Assembly (NCBI RefSeq): GCF_000152845.1
Contig: NZ_CH902584.1
Span: 3,885,562-3,949,561 of the forward strand
DNA: 64,000 nucleotides
Reading direction: 5' to 3'
From: Roseovarius sp. 217
Lineage (GTDB): Bacteria > Pseudomonadota > Alphaproteobacteria > Rhodobacterales > Rhodobacteraceae
In this document: positions 46,177-56,818 of the stretch, piece after piece
Layout: each line of letters begins with the position of its first letter
Numbering within the stretch: the stretch's first letter is position 1
Program-made: the position numbers and the translations under genes
Notes under the pieces: model-generated
Databases searched by the model: none
What the model was told of the DNA's origin: nothing
Seen by the model: the letters and a program-made list of their open reading frames with translations, nothing else

Positions 46177-46754
46177 GCCTGCCATTCGGCGCGGGTCATC
46201 TCGAACCACGCCACGTCACTGGCATAGGCGCGCGCCGGACCGCAATCGCGCAGTCCGCATTTGCGCAGCACATGTTGCGAGGCGGAATTGTCCGGATCGG
46301 TGCAGGCCACGACCTGCGCCAATGCCGTCTGCTCAAACGCAAAACGCAGCAGGCGGGCGCAGATTTCGGTGGCAAAACCCTGTCCCCATGCGCCGGGCTT
46401 GAGCAGATATCCCACCTCAATCGCCGCCTCGGGATAGGTGTCGGGCACCAATTGCGCCCAGTCCGGCTCCTCGGTCTCGATGGGGATCGGCGTCAGCACG
46501 CCATCGCCGATTTTTTCGCCGGTGGCACGGTCCTGCACGCACCATATTCCCAGCCTCCCCCCCGCGCCGCGCCGCCGCGCGTTGGGCATGTGGGCGCGCG
46601 CCTGTGCCTCGGTCAGCGTCTCACCGACAAATCGCATCACTTGCGGATCACACAGCAGCGCAACGCATAGATCCTCGTCCTCATCCGCCCAAGGCCGCAA
46701 GGACAGGCGCGGCGTGTCGAGCACCAGCGCCGCTGGCTCTATTGGCGCGATCAT
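46158..46754 (-). CDS. GNAT family N-acetyltransferase (RimJ/RimL type)
   Basis: 198 residues with the Acetyltransf_3 pattern: [40 protein letters not shown] (acetyl-CoA loop) and [13 protein letters not shown]. The ATG at 46754 overlaps the methyltransferase stop by 4 bp, so the two are co-translated. Its 3' end overlaps the 3' end of the dioxygenase gene on the other strand. The acceptor is unknown. Confidence 0.87.
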   Translation of the reverse strand: MIAPIEPAALVLDTPRLSLRPWADEDEDLCVALLCDPQVMRFVGETLTEAQARAHMPNARRRGAGGRLGIWCVQDRATGEKIGDGVLTPIPIETEEPDWAQLVPDTYPEAAIEVGYLLKPGAWGQGFATEICARLLRFAFEQTALAQVVACTDPDNSASQHVLRKCGLRDCGPARAYASDVAWFEMTRAEWQAQASNQ

Positions 46755-47530
46755 CCCGGCTTGCGGCCTCGGATGTGATGGGGACAATGCTCGCCTGATT
46801 GAATGACCGGCACCATCGCGGCCCATGTCTCGATCTGATGCGCGATAAAGTCCGGCCCATGCCGCGCCTCCCATGTCGCGCGGCGCGGGCCGGACAGCGC
46901 CTGCAATTCCGCCGCTGCCACCTCGGCATACCACGGGCTGCGGTCGACCAGAGTGACATCGCCAAACCCCGCCGCCGCCAGCGCCGCGCGGTAGCGCGCT
47001 GGCGACGCCATGGCGAAATCGAGCGCCTCAAGGGCGATGTAATGCGCCATCTCGGGCGACGGCGCGTCGTCATGTGCGCGCAACCAGTCCGAGGCGGCAA
47101 AGATGCCACCCGGCTTCAACACGCGAAACACCTCGGCCGCCAGCGCCTCTTTGTCGGGGATATGGATGATCGAATCCTTGGAAAACACCACGTCAAAGCT
47201 CTGATCCGGATAGGGAAACGGCCCCGGCGTGACCTTGTCTATGGTGATCCGTTCGCTCAGCCCTGCGGCATCGGCCCGGGCACGCGCGGCGGCACAGACC
47301 GGGTCTTCGACGTCGATGCCCGTGACATGCACCGCGCCGTGGTCGCGCACCATGAGCACCGCAATCGCCCCCGAGCCACAGCCGATGTCGAGCACCTTGG
47401 CGCCTGTCAGATCGACACCATCGAGCACCCGCGCCACTTCTTCCGGGCCACCGGGGGACAGAAATCCCTCGCCCCAGAGCTCCTCGAGAAAGCCGATATG
47501 GCTCTGATCATAGAGAATATCTTCTGACAT
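46751..47530 (-). CDS. SAM methyltransferase resembling phosphoethanolamine N-methyltransferase
   Basis: 259 residues. The SAM site is KVLDIGCGSGAIAV with GIDVED, and post-I motifs are FDVVFSKDSIIHI and LKPGGIFAASDW. The N-terminal FLEELWGEGFLSPGG and the FSKDSIIHI motif parallel phosphobase N-methyltransferases of the PfPMT type (GENYISSGG, YSRDAILHL). N-methylation of an amine is therefore likely, though other acceptors are possible. Upstream lies a palindrome nearly identical to the one at the transporter promoter (47544-47559), tying it to the amine region. Confidence 0.78.
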   Translation of the reverse strand: MSEDILYDQSHIGFLEELWGEGFLSPGGPEEVARVLDGVDLTGAKVLDIGCGSGAIAVLMVRDHGAVHVTGIDVEDPVCAAARARADAAGLSERITIDKVTPGPFPYPDQSFDVVFSKDSIIHIPDKEALAAEVFRVLKPGGIFAASDWLRAHDDAPSPEMAHYIALEALDFAMASPARYRAALAAAGFGDVTLVDRSPWYAEVAAAELQALSGPRRATWEARHGPDFIAHQIETWAAMVPVIQSGEHCPHHIRGRKPG

Positions 47531-47543
47531 GCGTCGCCCCCGA

Positions 47544-47559
47544 CTGAATACCCATTCAG
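47544..47559. promoter_or_regulatory. TetR-type operator upstream of the methyltransferase
   Basis: CTGAATACCCATTCAG is a 6-bp inverted repeat with a 4-bp spacer, 14 bp before the methyltransferase ATG. Its core on the minus strand, TGAATGGGTATTCA, matches 13 of 14 bases of the core at 37910-37923. Confidence 0.6.
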
Positions 47560-47599
47560 CCGAGTATTCCGCGAATAAGCCCCTCAGACAAGCCCCGCC

Positions 47600-48403
47600 T
47601 CAGAGTTGCCCCGCCGCCTGCAACCGATCCCACGCAAAGCGCAGATAGCTGCTGCGAAACGAATGCCCGCCCGGATGCAAGCAGAAATCGAGCACGTCGC
47701 CCGTGGGATTGCGGCGGTTCTGACACTCGAGATCCTCGAATTCCGTTTCGCCATTCGGGCGGAATCCACCCAGCGCCTGATACATGTCCAACGATTCGGC
47801 CACATCGCCCTGGCGCGTCTCCAGAATGGGCCGCCCGGCCAAGGGCACCGTCGGATCAGTCGTGCCGTGAATATGCACCAGGCTCGCCGCAGGCGTGGCG
47901 CAGGTCTCGGGCGGTTTCATCCAGAAGGTGCCGGAAATCGCGGCAAAGCCCGCGAACCGCTCTGGCATGGTGCAGGCGAGGTTCCAGACCATCATGCCGC
48001 CTGCGGAAAATCCCGCTGCCATCAACCGCTTGGTATCAATCGGAAACCGCCGCGCGGCATCCTCGATCACCGCCTCGACATAGCGGAATTCCACCGATCC
48101 GTCACTGTCCATATGGCGTGGCGCATAGGGAATCACCCAATCGTCATCGGCGGATTTGAGCGCGATCAGCGCGAGCCCCATGTCCGACACCATCCGGCGC
48201 AGGTTCTGATTCTGCATCACCGCCGCCGCCGACCCGCGATAGCCATGGGCATAGACCACCGCCCCCACCGGGCCACCCGTCTGCCCTTCGGGCATGGCAA
48301 TGCGGTAATGCCGGTCGCCAAGCATGCAGTCGGTGTCCGGCCCGCAGGCCAGCGCGGGCCCCGTAAGTGCCGCCAACGTCAGCAAAATTGCAATAACCCG
48401 CAT
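47600..48403 (-). CDS. Secreted PHB-depolymerase/LpqC-type esterase
   Basis: A 267-residue exported alpha/beta hydrolase. A signal peptide (MRVIAILLTLAALTGPALA) is followed by VVYAHGYRGSA (oxyanion region), the nucleophile elbow GFSAGG (Ser133), HIHGTTDPTVP (acid region) and a late His in HPGGHSF. It belongs to the esterase PHB depolymerase group; natural substrates may be feruloyl or acetyl esters or short polyesters. Single gene; no clear partner. Confidence 0.88.
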   Translation of the reverse strand: MRVIAILLTLAALTGPALACGPDTDCMLGDRHYRIAMPEGQTGGPVGAVVYAHGYRGSAAAVMQNQNLRRMVSDMGLALIALKSADDDWVIPYAPRHMDSDGSVEFRYVEAVIEDAARRFPIDTKRLMAAGFSAGGMMVWNLACTMPERFAGFAAISGTFWMKPPETCATPAASLVHIHGTTDPTVPLAGRPILETRQGDVAESLDMYQALGGFRPNGETEFEDLECQNRRNPTGDVLDFCLHPGGHSFRSSYLRFAWDRLQAAGQL

Positions 48404-48585
48404 CGCGCCCTCCTGAAACCGACTGGCTCTAATCTGTGCCTAACCCTGACAGAGACAAGTCACAAGCGCGTGGCGCGTGTCCCCTGCTCACGCGGTTGTG
48501 ATCGGAGTGCCCGGCGCGGATCAACCCTTTGGTAACGTCAATGCGCTTGGATGGACGCAAAGCTGCCCGATGACGGAGATGCCGC

Positions 48586-48981
48586 ATGACACGATTAGCC
48601 CTCTTCGCCTTGCTGGCGCTCAGTCTGTTTTCCGGGACCGGCGCTCAGGCGCAATCGCTGACAGAGGTGCGCACCCAGCTTCAGGCGGCGCTGCAACGCA
48701 GCCTGAGCCGGTCGATGATGGATGGCGCGCTGCCGCATCTCGACCTGACCACCGGGCAATTGACCAAATTCTACCCGACCGAGAACCACGAGATCATCCT
48801 CAAGATGGAGGCGGTCTATGTGATGTGCGCCACCCTCCTCGGCCCCGATGGCAAAGAGGTGCCGGTGGATTACTACATCACGCAGAGCGGCGGAAGGTAT
48901 GGCGTGATCCGGACCGAGATCGACAATCGCACCCCGCTCAAGGCGCTGATGGACGCGGGCCGCGCCACCCGGCTGGAGTGA
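48586..48981 (+). CDS. Periplasmic protein of unknown function preceding a hybrid kinase
   Basis: 131 residues with a signal peptide (MTRLALFALLALSLFSGTGAQA) and a small mature domain containing TKFYPTENHEIILKMEAVYVMC and VPVDYYITQSGGRYGV. I do not recognise a named family. GGAG lies 7 nt before the ATG. The histidine kinase gene starts 6 bp after its stop, so it could be a periplasmic accessory of that sensor. Confidence 0.75.
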   Translation: MTRLALFALLALSLFSGTGAQAQSLTEVRTQLQAALQRSLSRSMMDGALPHLDLTTGQLTKFYPTENHEIILKMEAVYVMCATLLGPDGKEVPVDYYITQSGGRYGVIRTEIDNRTPLKALMDAGRATRLE

Positions 48982-48986
48982 CCCCG

Positions 48987-51122
<2,136 letters not shown>

Positions 51123-51134
51123 CCCGAGTCGCGC

Positions 51135-52802
51135 TCAGCCCTCTCCCGATCCGTCCCGCCAGCGATTGACGATCGGATAGCGGCGATCGAGCCAAAAGGC
51201 CCGATGGCTCAGCCGCGTGCCGGGGGCGGCCTGAAACCGCTTGTACTCGCTGATGTAGAGAAGGTGTTCGACCCGCTTGGCATCGCCGAGCGTGTAGCCC
51301 GCCGCCACACAATCCGAAATCGAGCCGTCCTGATCGACCAGAATGTCCAGAATGCCGTCCAACACCGGATAGTCGGGCAACGAATCGCTGTCCTTTTGAT
51401 CGGCGCGCAATTCCGCACTGGGCGGTTTGTCGATCACCCGCGCGGGGATCACCACGCCCGCGCCGCCCATCATCCAGTCGCGATGCTGGGCATTCCGCCA
51501 GCGGCAAATCTCGAACAGCCGCGTCTTGTAGAGATCCTTGATCGGGTTATACCCCCCCGCCATATCGCCATAAATGGTGGCATAGCCCACCGCCACCTCG
51601 GATTTGTTGCCCGTGGTCAGCAGCATCTCGCCAAACTTGTTGCTGAGCGCCATCAGCAAGAGCCCGCGCAGGCGCGACTGGATATTCTCCTCGGTGAGAT
51701 CCGGTTCTATGCCGTCAAAGAGGGGGGCCAGCGTCGCCGTGATCGCCGCACGCCCGGCATCAATCGGCACGAAATCATAGCGGCAGCCCAAATTTTCCGC
51801 GACAGCCTTGGCATCCTCCAGCGACTCGGGCGAGGTAAATTCCGACGGCAACATCACGCAGCGGACGTTCTTCGCCCCCACCGCATCGACGGCAATCGTC
51901 GCCACAATGGCGCTGTCGACCCCGCCCGAAAGGCCCAGCAAGACCTTTGAAAGCCCGGATTTGCGCAGATAGTCGCGCAAGCTGAGAACCATCGCGGTAT
52001 AATCCTGCTCCAGATCATCCGGCAGATGCGCCAGAACGCCCGGAGCCGCGCGCCAGCCCTCCGGTCCCCGCTCCAGATCGACATGCACCACCGCCTCTTG
52101 GAACATCGGCAGTTGCACCGCCAGCGCCCCACCGGGGTTGAGCACGAAAGAGCCGCCATCGAACATCTGATCGTCTTGCCCGCCCACCATGTTGAGGTAG
52201 ATGAGCGGCAAGCCGGTCTCGATCACCCGCGCCACCATCATGTTCTGGCGCAGGTCCATCTTGTTGCGGTAATGCGGCGATCCATTGGGCACGAGCAGGA
52301 TTTCGGCCCCGGTCTCGGCCAATGTCTCGGCCACATCCTCGTGCCAGGCATCTTCACAAATCGGGCTGCCGATCCGCACACCTGCCACCGTATAGGGCCC
52401 CGCCACCGGCCCGCTCTCATAGAGCCGCACCTCGTCAAACACGGTCTCATTGGGCAGGTGATGCTTGAGCACGCGGGCGCGCACCGCCCCCCCCTGCAAG
52501 ACGTAATAGGCGTTAAACAGCCCAACACCGTCGAGTGCCGGGCCGCCAATCGCCAGCGCCGGACCCTCGGCGCAGTCGCGCGCCAGCGCCTCGATCGTTG
52601 CAATCGCAGCCTGATGAAGTGCGGGCTTTCGCACAAGATCCTGCGTGTTGTAGCCGGTGATGAACATTTCCGGCAGCGCCACCAGATCGGCCCCCGCCGC
52701 GCGTCCCTCTTGCCATGCCGCACGCGCCATGCGCGCATTGCCTGCCAGATCCCCCACCGTCGGGTTCAACTGCGCCAATGTCAGGCGAAACCTGTCACCC
52801 AT
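51135..52802 (-). CDS. nadE: Glutamine-dependent NAD+ synthetase
   Basis: 555 residues: an N-terminal nitrilase-type glutaminase (LPEMFITGY with the Glu, KHHLPNETVFDE with the Lys, GSPICEDAW with the Cys) and a C-terminal synthetase with the PP-loop LLGLSGGVDSA. It makes NAD+ from nicotinic acid adenine dinucleotide using glutamine nitrogen. The length is usual for the two-domain form. Convergent with the kinase gene (12 bp apart), divergent from the MORN gene. Confidence 0.96.
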   Translation of the reverse strand: MGDRFRLTLAQLNPTVGDLAGNARMARAAWQEGRAAGADLVALPEMFITGYNTQDLVRKPALHQAAIATIEALARDCAEGPALAIGGPALDGVGLFNAYYVLQGGAVRARVLKHHLPNETVFDEVRLYESGPVAGPYTVAGVRIGSPICEDAWHEDVAETLAETGAEILLVPNGSPHYRNKMDLRQNMMVARVIETGLPLIYLNMVGGQDDQMFDGGSFVLNPGGALAVQLPMFQEAVVHVDLERGPEGWRAAPGVLAHLPDDLEQDYTAMVLSLRDYLRKSGLSKVLLGLSGGVDSAIVATIAVDAVGAKNVRCVMLPSEFTSPESLEDAKAVAENLGCRYDFVPIDAGRAAITATLAPLFDGIEPDLTEENIQSRLRGLLLMALSNKFGEMLLTTGNKSEVAVGYATIYGDMAGGYNPIKDLYKTRLFEICRWRNAQHRDWMMGGAGVVIPARVIDKPPSAELRADQKDSDSLPDYPVLDGILDILVDQDGSISDCVAAGYTLGDAKRVEHLLYISEYKRFQAAPGTRLSHRAFWLDRRYPIVNRWRDGSGEG

Positions 52803-52955
52803 GTCCGTGCCCTCTGCTTATCCTCGGGCCTGATGTAGCAGATCGCCGCCGGAGGGAAAGACGATTTGGCCAAAACCCGTTGTCAGCCCCTGCCCCGTCC
52901 TCTAGATTTGGCGCAGCCGCCGTATCATCGGGCGGGATCGGGCATCGGGGCAGAT

Positions 52956-54368
52956 ATGAACTTTTCGCGCACAAGAGCCATCCTTCTGAGCATCGCCCTC
53001 AGCGCCGCCAGCATGGCCGCCGCTCAGGACGCCGAGGTCCAGACCAAGCAATATGACGATGGTGGCATCTATGAGGGCACGTTCAAGGACGGGCTGCAAC
53101 ATGGCACCGGCACCTACACCCTGCCCAATGGCTATGAATATACCGGCGACTGGGCCGAGGGTGAAATTCGCGGCACGGGTGTCGCCCGCTTTCCCAATGG
53201 CTCGGTCTATGAGGGCGAATTTGCACGCGGCAAACCCAATGGCATCGGCAAGATCGTGTTCACCGACGGCGGCACCTATGAGGGCGCGTGGGAGGATGGC
53301 AAGATCACCGGCCAAGGCGTGGCAATCTACGCCAATGGCGTGCGCTATGAGGGCGGTTTTCTCAATGCGATGCACCACGGACGTGGCCGGATGCAGAGCC
53401 CGGGCGGCTATATCTATGACGGCGATTGGGTCAATGGCGTCAAGGAAGGCATGGCCAAGATCACCTATCCCGATGGCGCCGTTTACGAAGGCGCGGTTGC
53501 GCGCGGCGCGCGCGAGGGGATTGGCACGCTGACCATGCCCGACGGGCTGATCTACGAGGGCACATGGCGCGCCGGAGAGATTGACGGCAAGGGCAAGCTC
53601 ACCCAGCCCAATGGCGATATCTATGAGGGCGATCTTGTCGCGGGGCGGCGCGAAGGCATGGGCCGCGTCACCTATGAGAATGGCGATCTCTATGAGGGTG
53701 CCTTCAAGGATGACCGCCGCCACGGTCAGGGCACGTTTACCGGCACCGATGGCTATCTCTATGAGGGCGAATGGGTCGCGGGCAAAATCTCGGGTCAGGG
53801 GCGCGTGACCTATCCCGATGGCTCGGTCTATGAGGGGCAGTTCCGCGACGATCTCGCCAATGGCGAAGGGCGCATCACATACCCTGACGGCTCCACCTAT
53901 GAAGGATCATGGGTCGGCGGCGTGATCGAGGGCACGGGGCGTGCAACCTACCCCAACGGTCTCGTCTATGAGGGCGAGTTCGAGAATGCCCGCAACCATG
54001 GCTCCGGGGTCATGACCTACCCCGATGGCTATCGCTATGAGGGCGACTGGCAGGACGGTCAACGCCACGGCACCGGCACCGCGAGCTATCCCGATGGCAC
54101 GATCTATGTCGGAGAATTCGTCGACGGTCAGCGCCACGGGCAGGGCAAGATCACCATGCCCGATGGCTTTGTCTACGAGGGCGAATGGCAGACCGGTGAA
54201 ATTTCGGGGCGCGGCGTGGCCACCTACACCAATGGCGATGTCTACGAGGGCATGTTCCGCGCCGGCAAACGGCAGGGCGAAGGCACCATGCGCTATGCCA
54301 GCGGTCAAGAGGCCAGCGGCACATGGGACGACGGGGCCCTGTCCGAAAACACCACCCAGACCGAGTGA
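52956..54368 (+). CDS. Exported protein with 18 MORN repeats
   Basis: 470 residues: a signal peptide (MNFSRTRAILLSIALSAAS followed by MAAAQ) and then 18 consecutive 23-residue MORN repeats of the type GxxYEGEWxxGxxxGxGxxxYPD, plus a degenerate nineteenth, ending ENTTQTE. No repeat contains an insertion or deletion, giving a continuous beta ladder. MORN arrays bind lipids or act as scaffolds; in a secreted bacterial protein the role is unknown. GGGG lies just before the ATG at 52956. The stop directly abuts the photolyase stop with no spacer. Confidence 0.92.
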   Translation: MNFSRTRAILLSIALSAASMAAAQDAEVQTKQYDDGGIYEGTFKDGLQHGTGTYTLPNGYEYTGDWAEGEIRGTGVARFPNGSVYEGEFARGKPNGIGKIVFTDGGTYEGAWEDGKITGQGVAIYANGVRYEGGFLNAMHHGRGRMQSPGGYIYDGDWVNGVKEGMAKITYPDGAVYEGAVARGAREGIGTLTMPDGLIYEGTWRAGEIDGKGKLTQPNGDIYEGDLVAGRREGMGRVTYENGDLYEGAFKDDRRHGQGTFTGTDGYLYEGEWVAGKISGQGRVTYPDGSVYEGQFRDDLANGEGRITYPDGSTYEGSWVGGVIEGTGRATYPNGLVYEGEFENARNHGSGVMTYPDGYRYEGDWQDGQRHGTGTASYPDGTIYVGEFVDGQRHGQGKITMPDGFVYEGEWQTGEISGRGVATYTNGDVYEGMFRAGKRQGEGTMRYASGQEASGTWDDGALSENTTQTE

Positions 54369-55898
54369 TCAGACGGGTCGGCCTGCGTCCAGATCGCCCA
54401 GCACCCGCGCGGCCTCGTCCAGAACGGCCGCGCGCCGTGTCTCCTCCATCTTGTCCCATGTGCGGTAAACCGGCCCCATGCGCGGATTACGCCCGAATCG
54501 CCCCCTGTGCCGGATCAGGAAATCCCAATAGAGCAGGTTGAAGGGACAGGCGTTCTCGCCGGTCTTCTCCTTGACCGAATAGGCGCAGGACCGGCAGTAA
54601 TCCGACATCTTGTCGATATAATTGCCAGAGCTCACATAGGGTTTGCTGGCAATGATGCCGGCATCGGCAAACTGGCTCATGCCGATCACATTCGGGGCCT
54701 CGACCCATTCAAAGGCATCGGCATAGACCGCCAGATACCACTCATGCACCTGCGCGGGGTCAATCCCGGCTAGAAGCGCGAAATTGCCCGTCACCATCAG
54801 CCGTTGAATGTGATGCGCATAGGCCTCTTTTGCCGTCGTCCCAACCGCATGGGCAACACAGGTCATGCGCGTCTCGCCCCCCCAGAACATCGCGGGCAAG
54901 TCGCGCCTGTGCCCGAGCGCATTGCGCGTCACATAGTCCGGCCCCTCGCGGAAATAGAGGCCGCGCATATATTCGCGCCAGCCGATCACTTGCCGGATAT
55001 AGCCTTCGCCGGCATTGATCGGCACCCGGCCTGCTTGCCATTCCTCTACAACACGGGCGCAGATATCGGTCGGGCTGAGCAGGCCGATGTTCATGTAGAT
55101 CGAAATCACCGAATGATGCAGAAACGCATCCCCTTCCAGCATGGCATCCTGCGTGTCACCAAACCCCGGCAGCAGATGCAGCGCGAAATGGTCAAACGCC
55201 TGCGCCGCGTCGGCCCGCGTCACTCCAAACCAGAACGGATGCAACGCGCCAAAATTCCCGGCAAAGCGCGATTCGACCAGATTTAGCACCTCTGCCGTGA
55301 TCTTATCCGGCTCAAACCGGAGCGGCCCCTCGCGTAGCAAATCGGCCTGCGCCCGCTTACGGTTGTCATGGTCAAAATTCCACTTGCCCCCCGCCGGTTG
55401 GTCGCCCTCCATCATCAGCCCGGTCTTGCGCCGCATCTCGCGGTAAAAATACTCCATCCGCAATTCCTTGCGCCCCTCCGCCCAGCGGTCGAACTCCTCC
55501 AATGAACAGATGAACCGATCATCGGGCAGTTGCCGCAGCGTCAAAGGGGCATCCGATAGGGCCGCAATCAACCGCCATTCCCCCGGCTGTGTGGCGATCA
55601 CCTCGCCTGCACCGTACTCCTCTGCCCGCCGGATCAACTCCCCGACAATCGACGGCATGGCCTCGGGATCATCCAGCCGCGTATAGGCCACCTGCCAGCC
55701 ATCGGCCTGTAACTCATCGGCGAAATGCCGCATCGCCGACAGGATCAGCGCGATTTTCTTGGGATGGTGCGGCACATAGCGGCCCTCGTCCATCACCTCG
55801 GCCATGACCACCACGTCGCGCACCTTATCCGCCGCGCGCAGCGCCGACAGATCAAGGCTCAGTTGATCCCCCAGCACCAAAATCAGCCGTGTTACCAT
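54369..55898 (-). CDS. Fe-S bacterial cryptochrome/photolyase (CryB/PhrB class)
   Basis: 509 residues of the iron-sulfur photolyase/cryptochrome family (6-4 lesion repair or blue-light sensing). The N-terminal antenna domain begins LILVLGDQLSLDLSAL. The FAD domain contains EGYIRQVIGWREYMRG and the C-terminal part has the four Cys expected for a [4Fe-4S] cluster (MTCVAH; YCRSCAYS; ENACPFN). The ATG at 55898 lies inside the end of the SDR gene (7-bp overlap), so the two are coupled. Whether it repairs DNA or signals cannot be told from sequence. Confidence 0.93.
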   Translation of the reverse strand: MVTRLILVLGDQLSLDLSALRAADKVRDVVVMAEVMDEGRYVPHHPKKIALILSAMRHFADELQADGWQVAYTRLDDPEAMPSIVGELIRRAEEYGAGEVIATQPGEWRLIAALSDAPLTLRQLPDDRFICSLEEFDRWAEGRKELRMEYFYREMRRKTGLMMEGDQPAGGKWNFDHDNRKRAQADLLREGPLRFEPDKITAEVLNLVESRFAGNFGALHPFWFGVTRADAAQAFDHFALHLLPGFGDTQDAMLEGDAFLHHSVISIYMNIGLLSPTDICARVVEEWQAGRVPINAGEGYIRQVIGWREYMRGLYFREGPDYVTRNALGHRRDLPAMFWGGETRMTCVAHAVGTTAKEAYAHHIQRLMVTGNFALLAGIDPAQVHEWYLAVYADAFEWVEAPNVIGMSQFADAGIIASKPYVSSGNYIDKMSDYCRSCAYSVKEKTGENACPFNLLYWDFLIRHRGRFGRNPRMGPVYRTWDKMEETRRAAVLDEAARVLGDLDAGRPV

Positions 55899-56557
55899 GG
55901 CACGGGTTTCCCCTGCCAATCAAAGAACCCACCGCTCGCCTCGGGCCGCAACCCGTCGATGACGCGCAGCAGGTTTTCCGCCGCCTCTGCCGCGGGCACC
56001 GCCGGGTGCCGCCCCAGATATTTGCGGGTAAACGCGGTCTCGACGGTGCCCGGATGCAGCGCCACGCAGATCGCCCCCCGGTGACTGCGCCCCAGTTCAA
56101 TCGCGCCAGTGTGAATCATCTGATTGAGCGCCGCCTTGGCGCTGCGGTAACTATACCAGCCGCCAAAATTATTGTCGCCAATCGACCCCACCCGCGCCGA
56201 AAGCGCGGCAAAGACCGCCCGCCCCTCGCGCGGCAAGAGCCGGACACTGTGCTTGAGCACCAAGGACGGCCCGACGCAATTGAGCGCGAATTGATCCATC
56301 ATCGCCTGCGCGCTCACCTGCCGCAGCGCCTTTTCCGGCTCCGCCCCGGCAATTTCCAACGCGCCCGTTGCGACCAGTATCAACTCATACGGCCCCTCAA
56401 GCCGCCCAAGCGCCGCCGCAATCGACCCCTCGTCGGTCAGATCAATCCCATCGCCGCTCCGCGACAATCCCGTGACCATCACACCACGCGCCTGCAAGGC
56501 GGCGCTCACCGCGCGCCCGATCCCGCCAGAGGCCCCTATGATCAATGCCTTATCCAT
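55892..56557 (-). CDS. Short-chain dehydrogenase/reductase
   Basis: A 221-residue SDR with the NAD(P) loop GASGGIGRA, NCVGPSLV, the catalytic Ser in AALSARVGS and the YxxxK motif in YRSAKAAL. The substrate is unknown. It is cotranscribed with the cryptochrome/photolyase (7-bp overlap). Similar SDRs of the C-factor type are often found beside such photolyases; a role in pigment or stress metabolism is only a guess. Confidence 0.88.
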   Translation of the reverse strand: MDKALIIGASGGIGRAVSAALQARGVMVTGLSRSGDGIDLTDEGSIAAALGRLEGPYELILVATGALEIAGAEPEKALRQVSAQAMMDQFALNCVGPSLVLKHSVRLLPREGRAVFAALSARVGSIGDNNFGGWYSYRSAKAALNQMIHTGAIELGRSHRGAICVALHPGTVETAFTRKYLGRHPAVPAAEAAENLLRVIDGLRPEASGGFFDWQGKPVPW

Positions 56558-56617
56558 GCGCCAGACCTAGCCGAAGCCCGCGCCGCTTCAACCCCGATCA
56601 CCCGTGCAATTTCGGGG

Positions 56618-56646
56618 TTTTCATCGCCGCACGGCATGCCTATAGT
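56618..56646 (+). promoter_or_regulatory. Promoter of the leu leader
   Basis: TTTTCA (56618) and TATAGT (56641) with a 17-bp spacer. TATAGT ends 7 nt before the leader-peptide ATG, so transcription would start at or within a base or two of that ATG, giving a leaderless message. Confidence 0.65.
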
Positions 56647-56653
56647 TTCGCCC

Positions 56654-56740
56654 ATGTTGATGCAGGATCATAACACGCACTTGCCCCACGCCCTCCGGCG
56701 TGCCGCTCGTGCTGTCCTGCTAGGCCTAAGCCGCCTCTGA
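56654..56740 (+). CDS. leuL: Leucine leader peptide for leuA attenuation
   Basis: A 28-codon open frame ending with TGA at 56738. Its 3' end encodes AVLLGLSRL, with Leu codons CTG, CTA, CTA and CTC clustered over seven codons; CTA is rare in this GC-rich genome. No ribosome site precedes the ATG, consistent with a leaderless start. The CTA-GGC-CTA-AGC codons form one arm of the downstream attenuator-like structure, so ribosome stalling on Leu codons would sense leucyl-tRNA. Too short for normal gene finding. Confidence 0.8.
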   Translation: MLMQDHNTHLPHALRRAARAVLLGLSRL

Positions 56741-56805
56741 GCGTGCCGTCTTGGCGCGACCGCTCAGAGGATGTGCCGTTTCGCGCCGCAGGCTTAGGAT
56801 TTTTT
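56725..56805 (+). promoter_or_regulatory. Attenuator-like structure upstream of leuA
   Basis: CCTAAGCC (56725-56732) pairs with GGCTTAGG (56791-56798), which is followed by TTTTTT (56800-56805). Enclosed is a perfect 10-bp stem, CCTCTGAGCG (56734) with CGCTCAGAGG (56761). The outer arm overlaps the Leu codons of the leader, as expected for translational control of termination. Confidence 0.7.
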
Positions 56806-56818
56806 GAAAGAGACCAAC

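Noticed and set aside
52956..54368. Regularly spaced DNA repeats resembling a CRISPR or satellite array
   Set aside because: The 69-bp period is the DNA image of 23-residue MORN repeats in one continuous coding frame; spacers are not unique.
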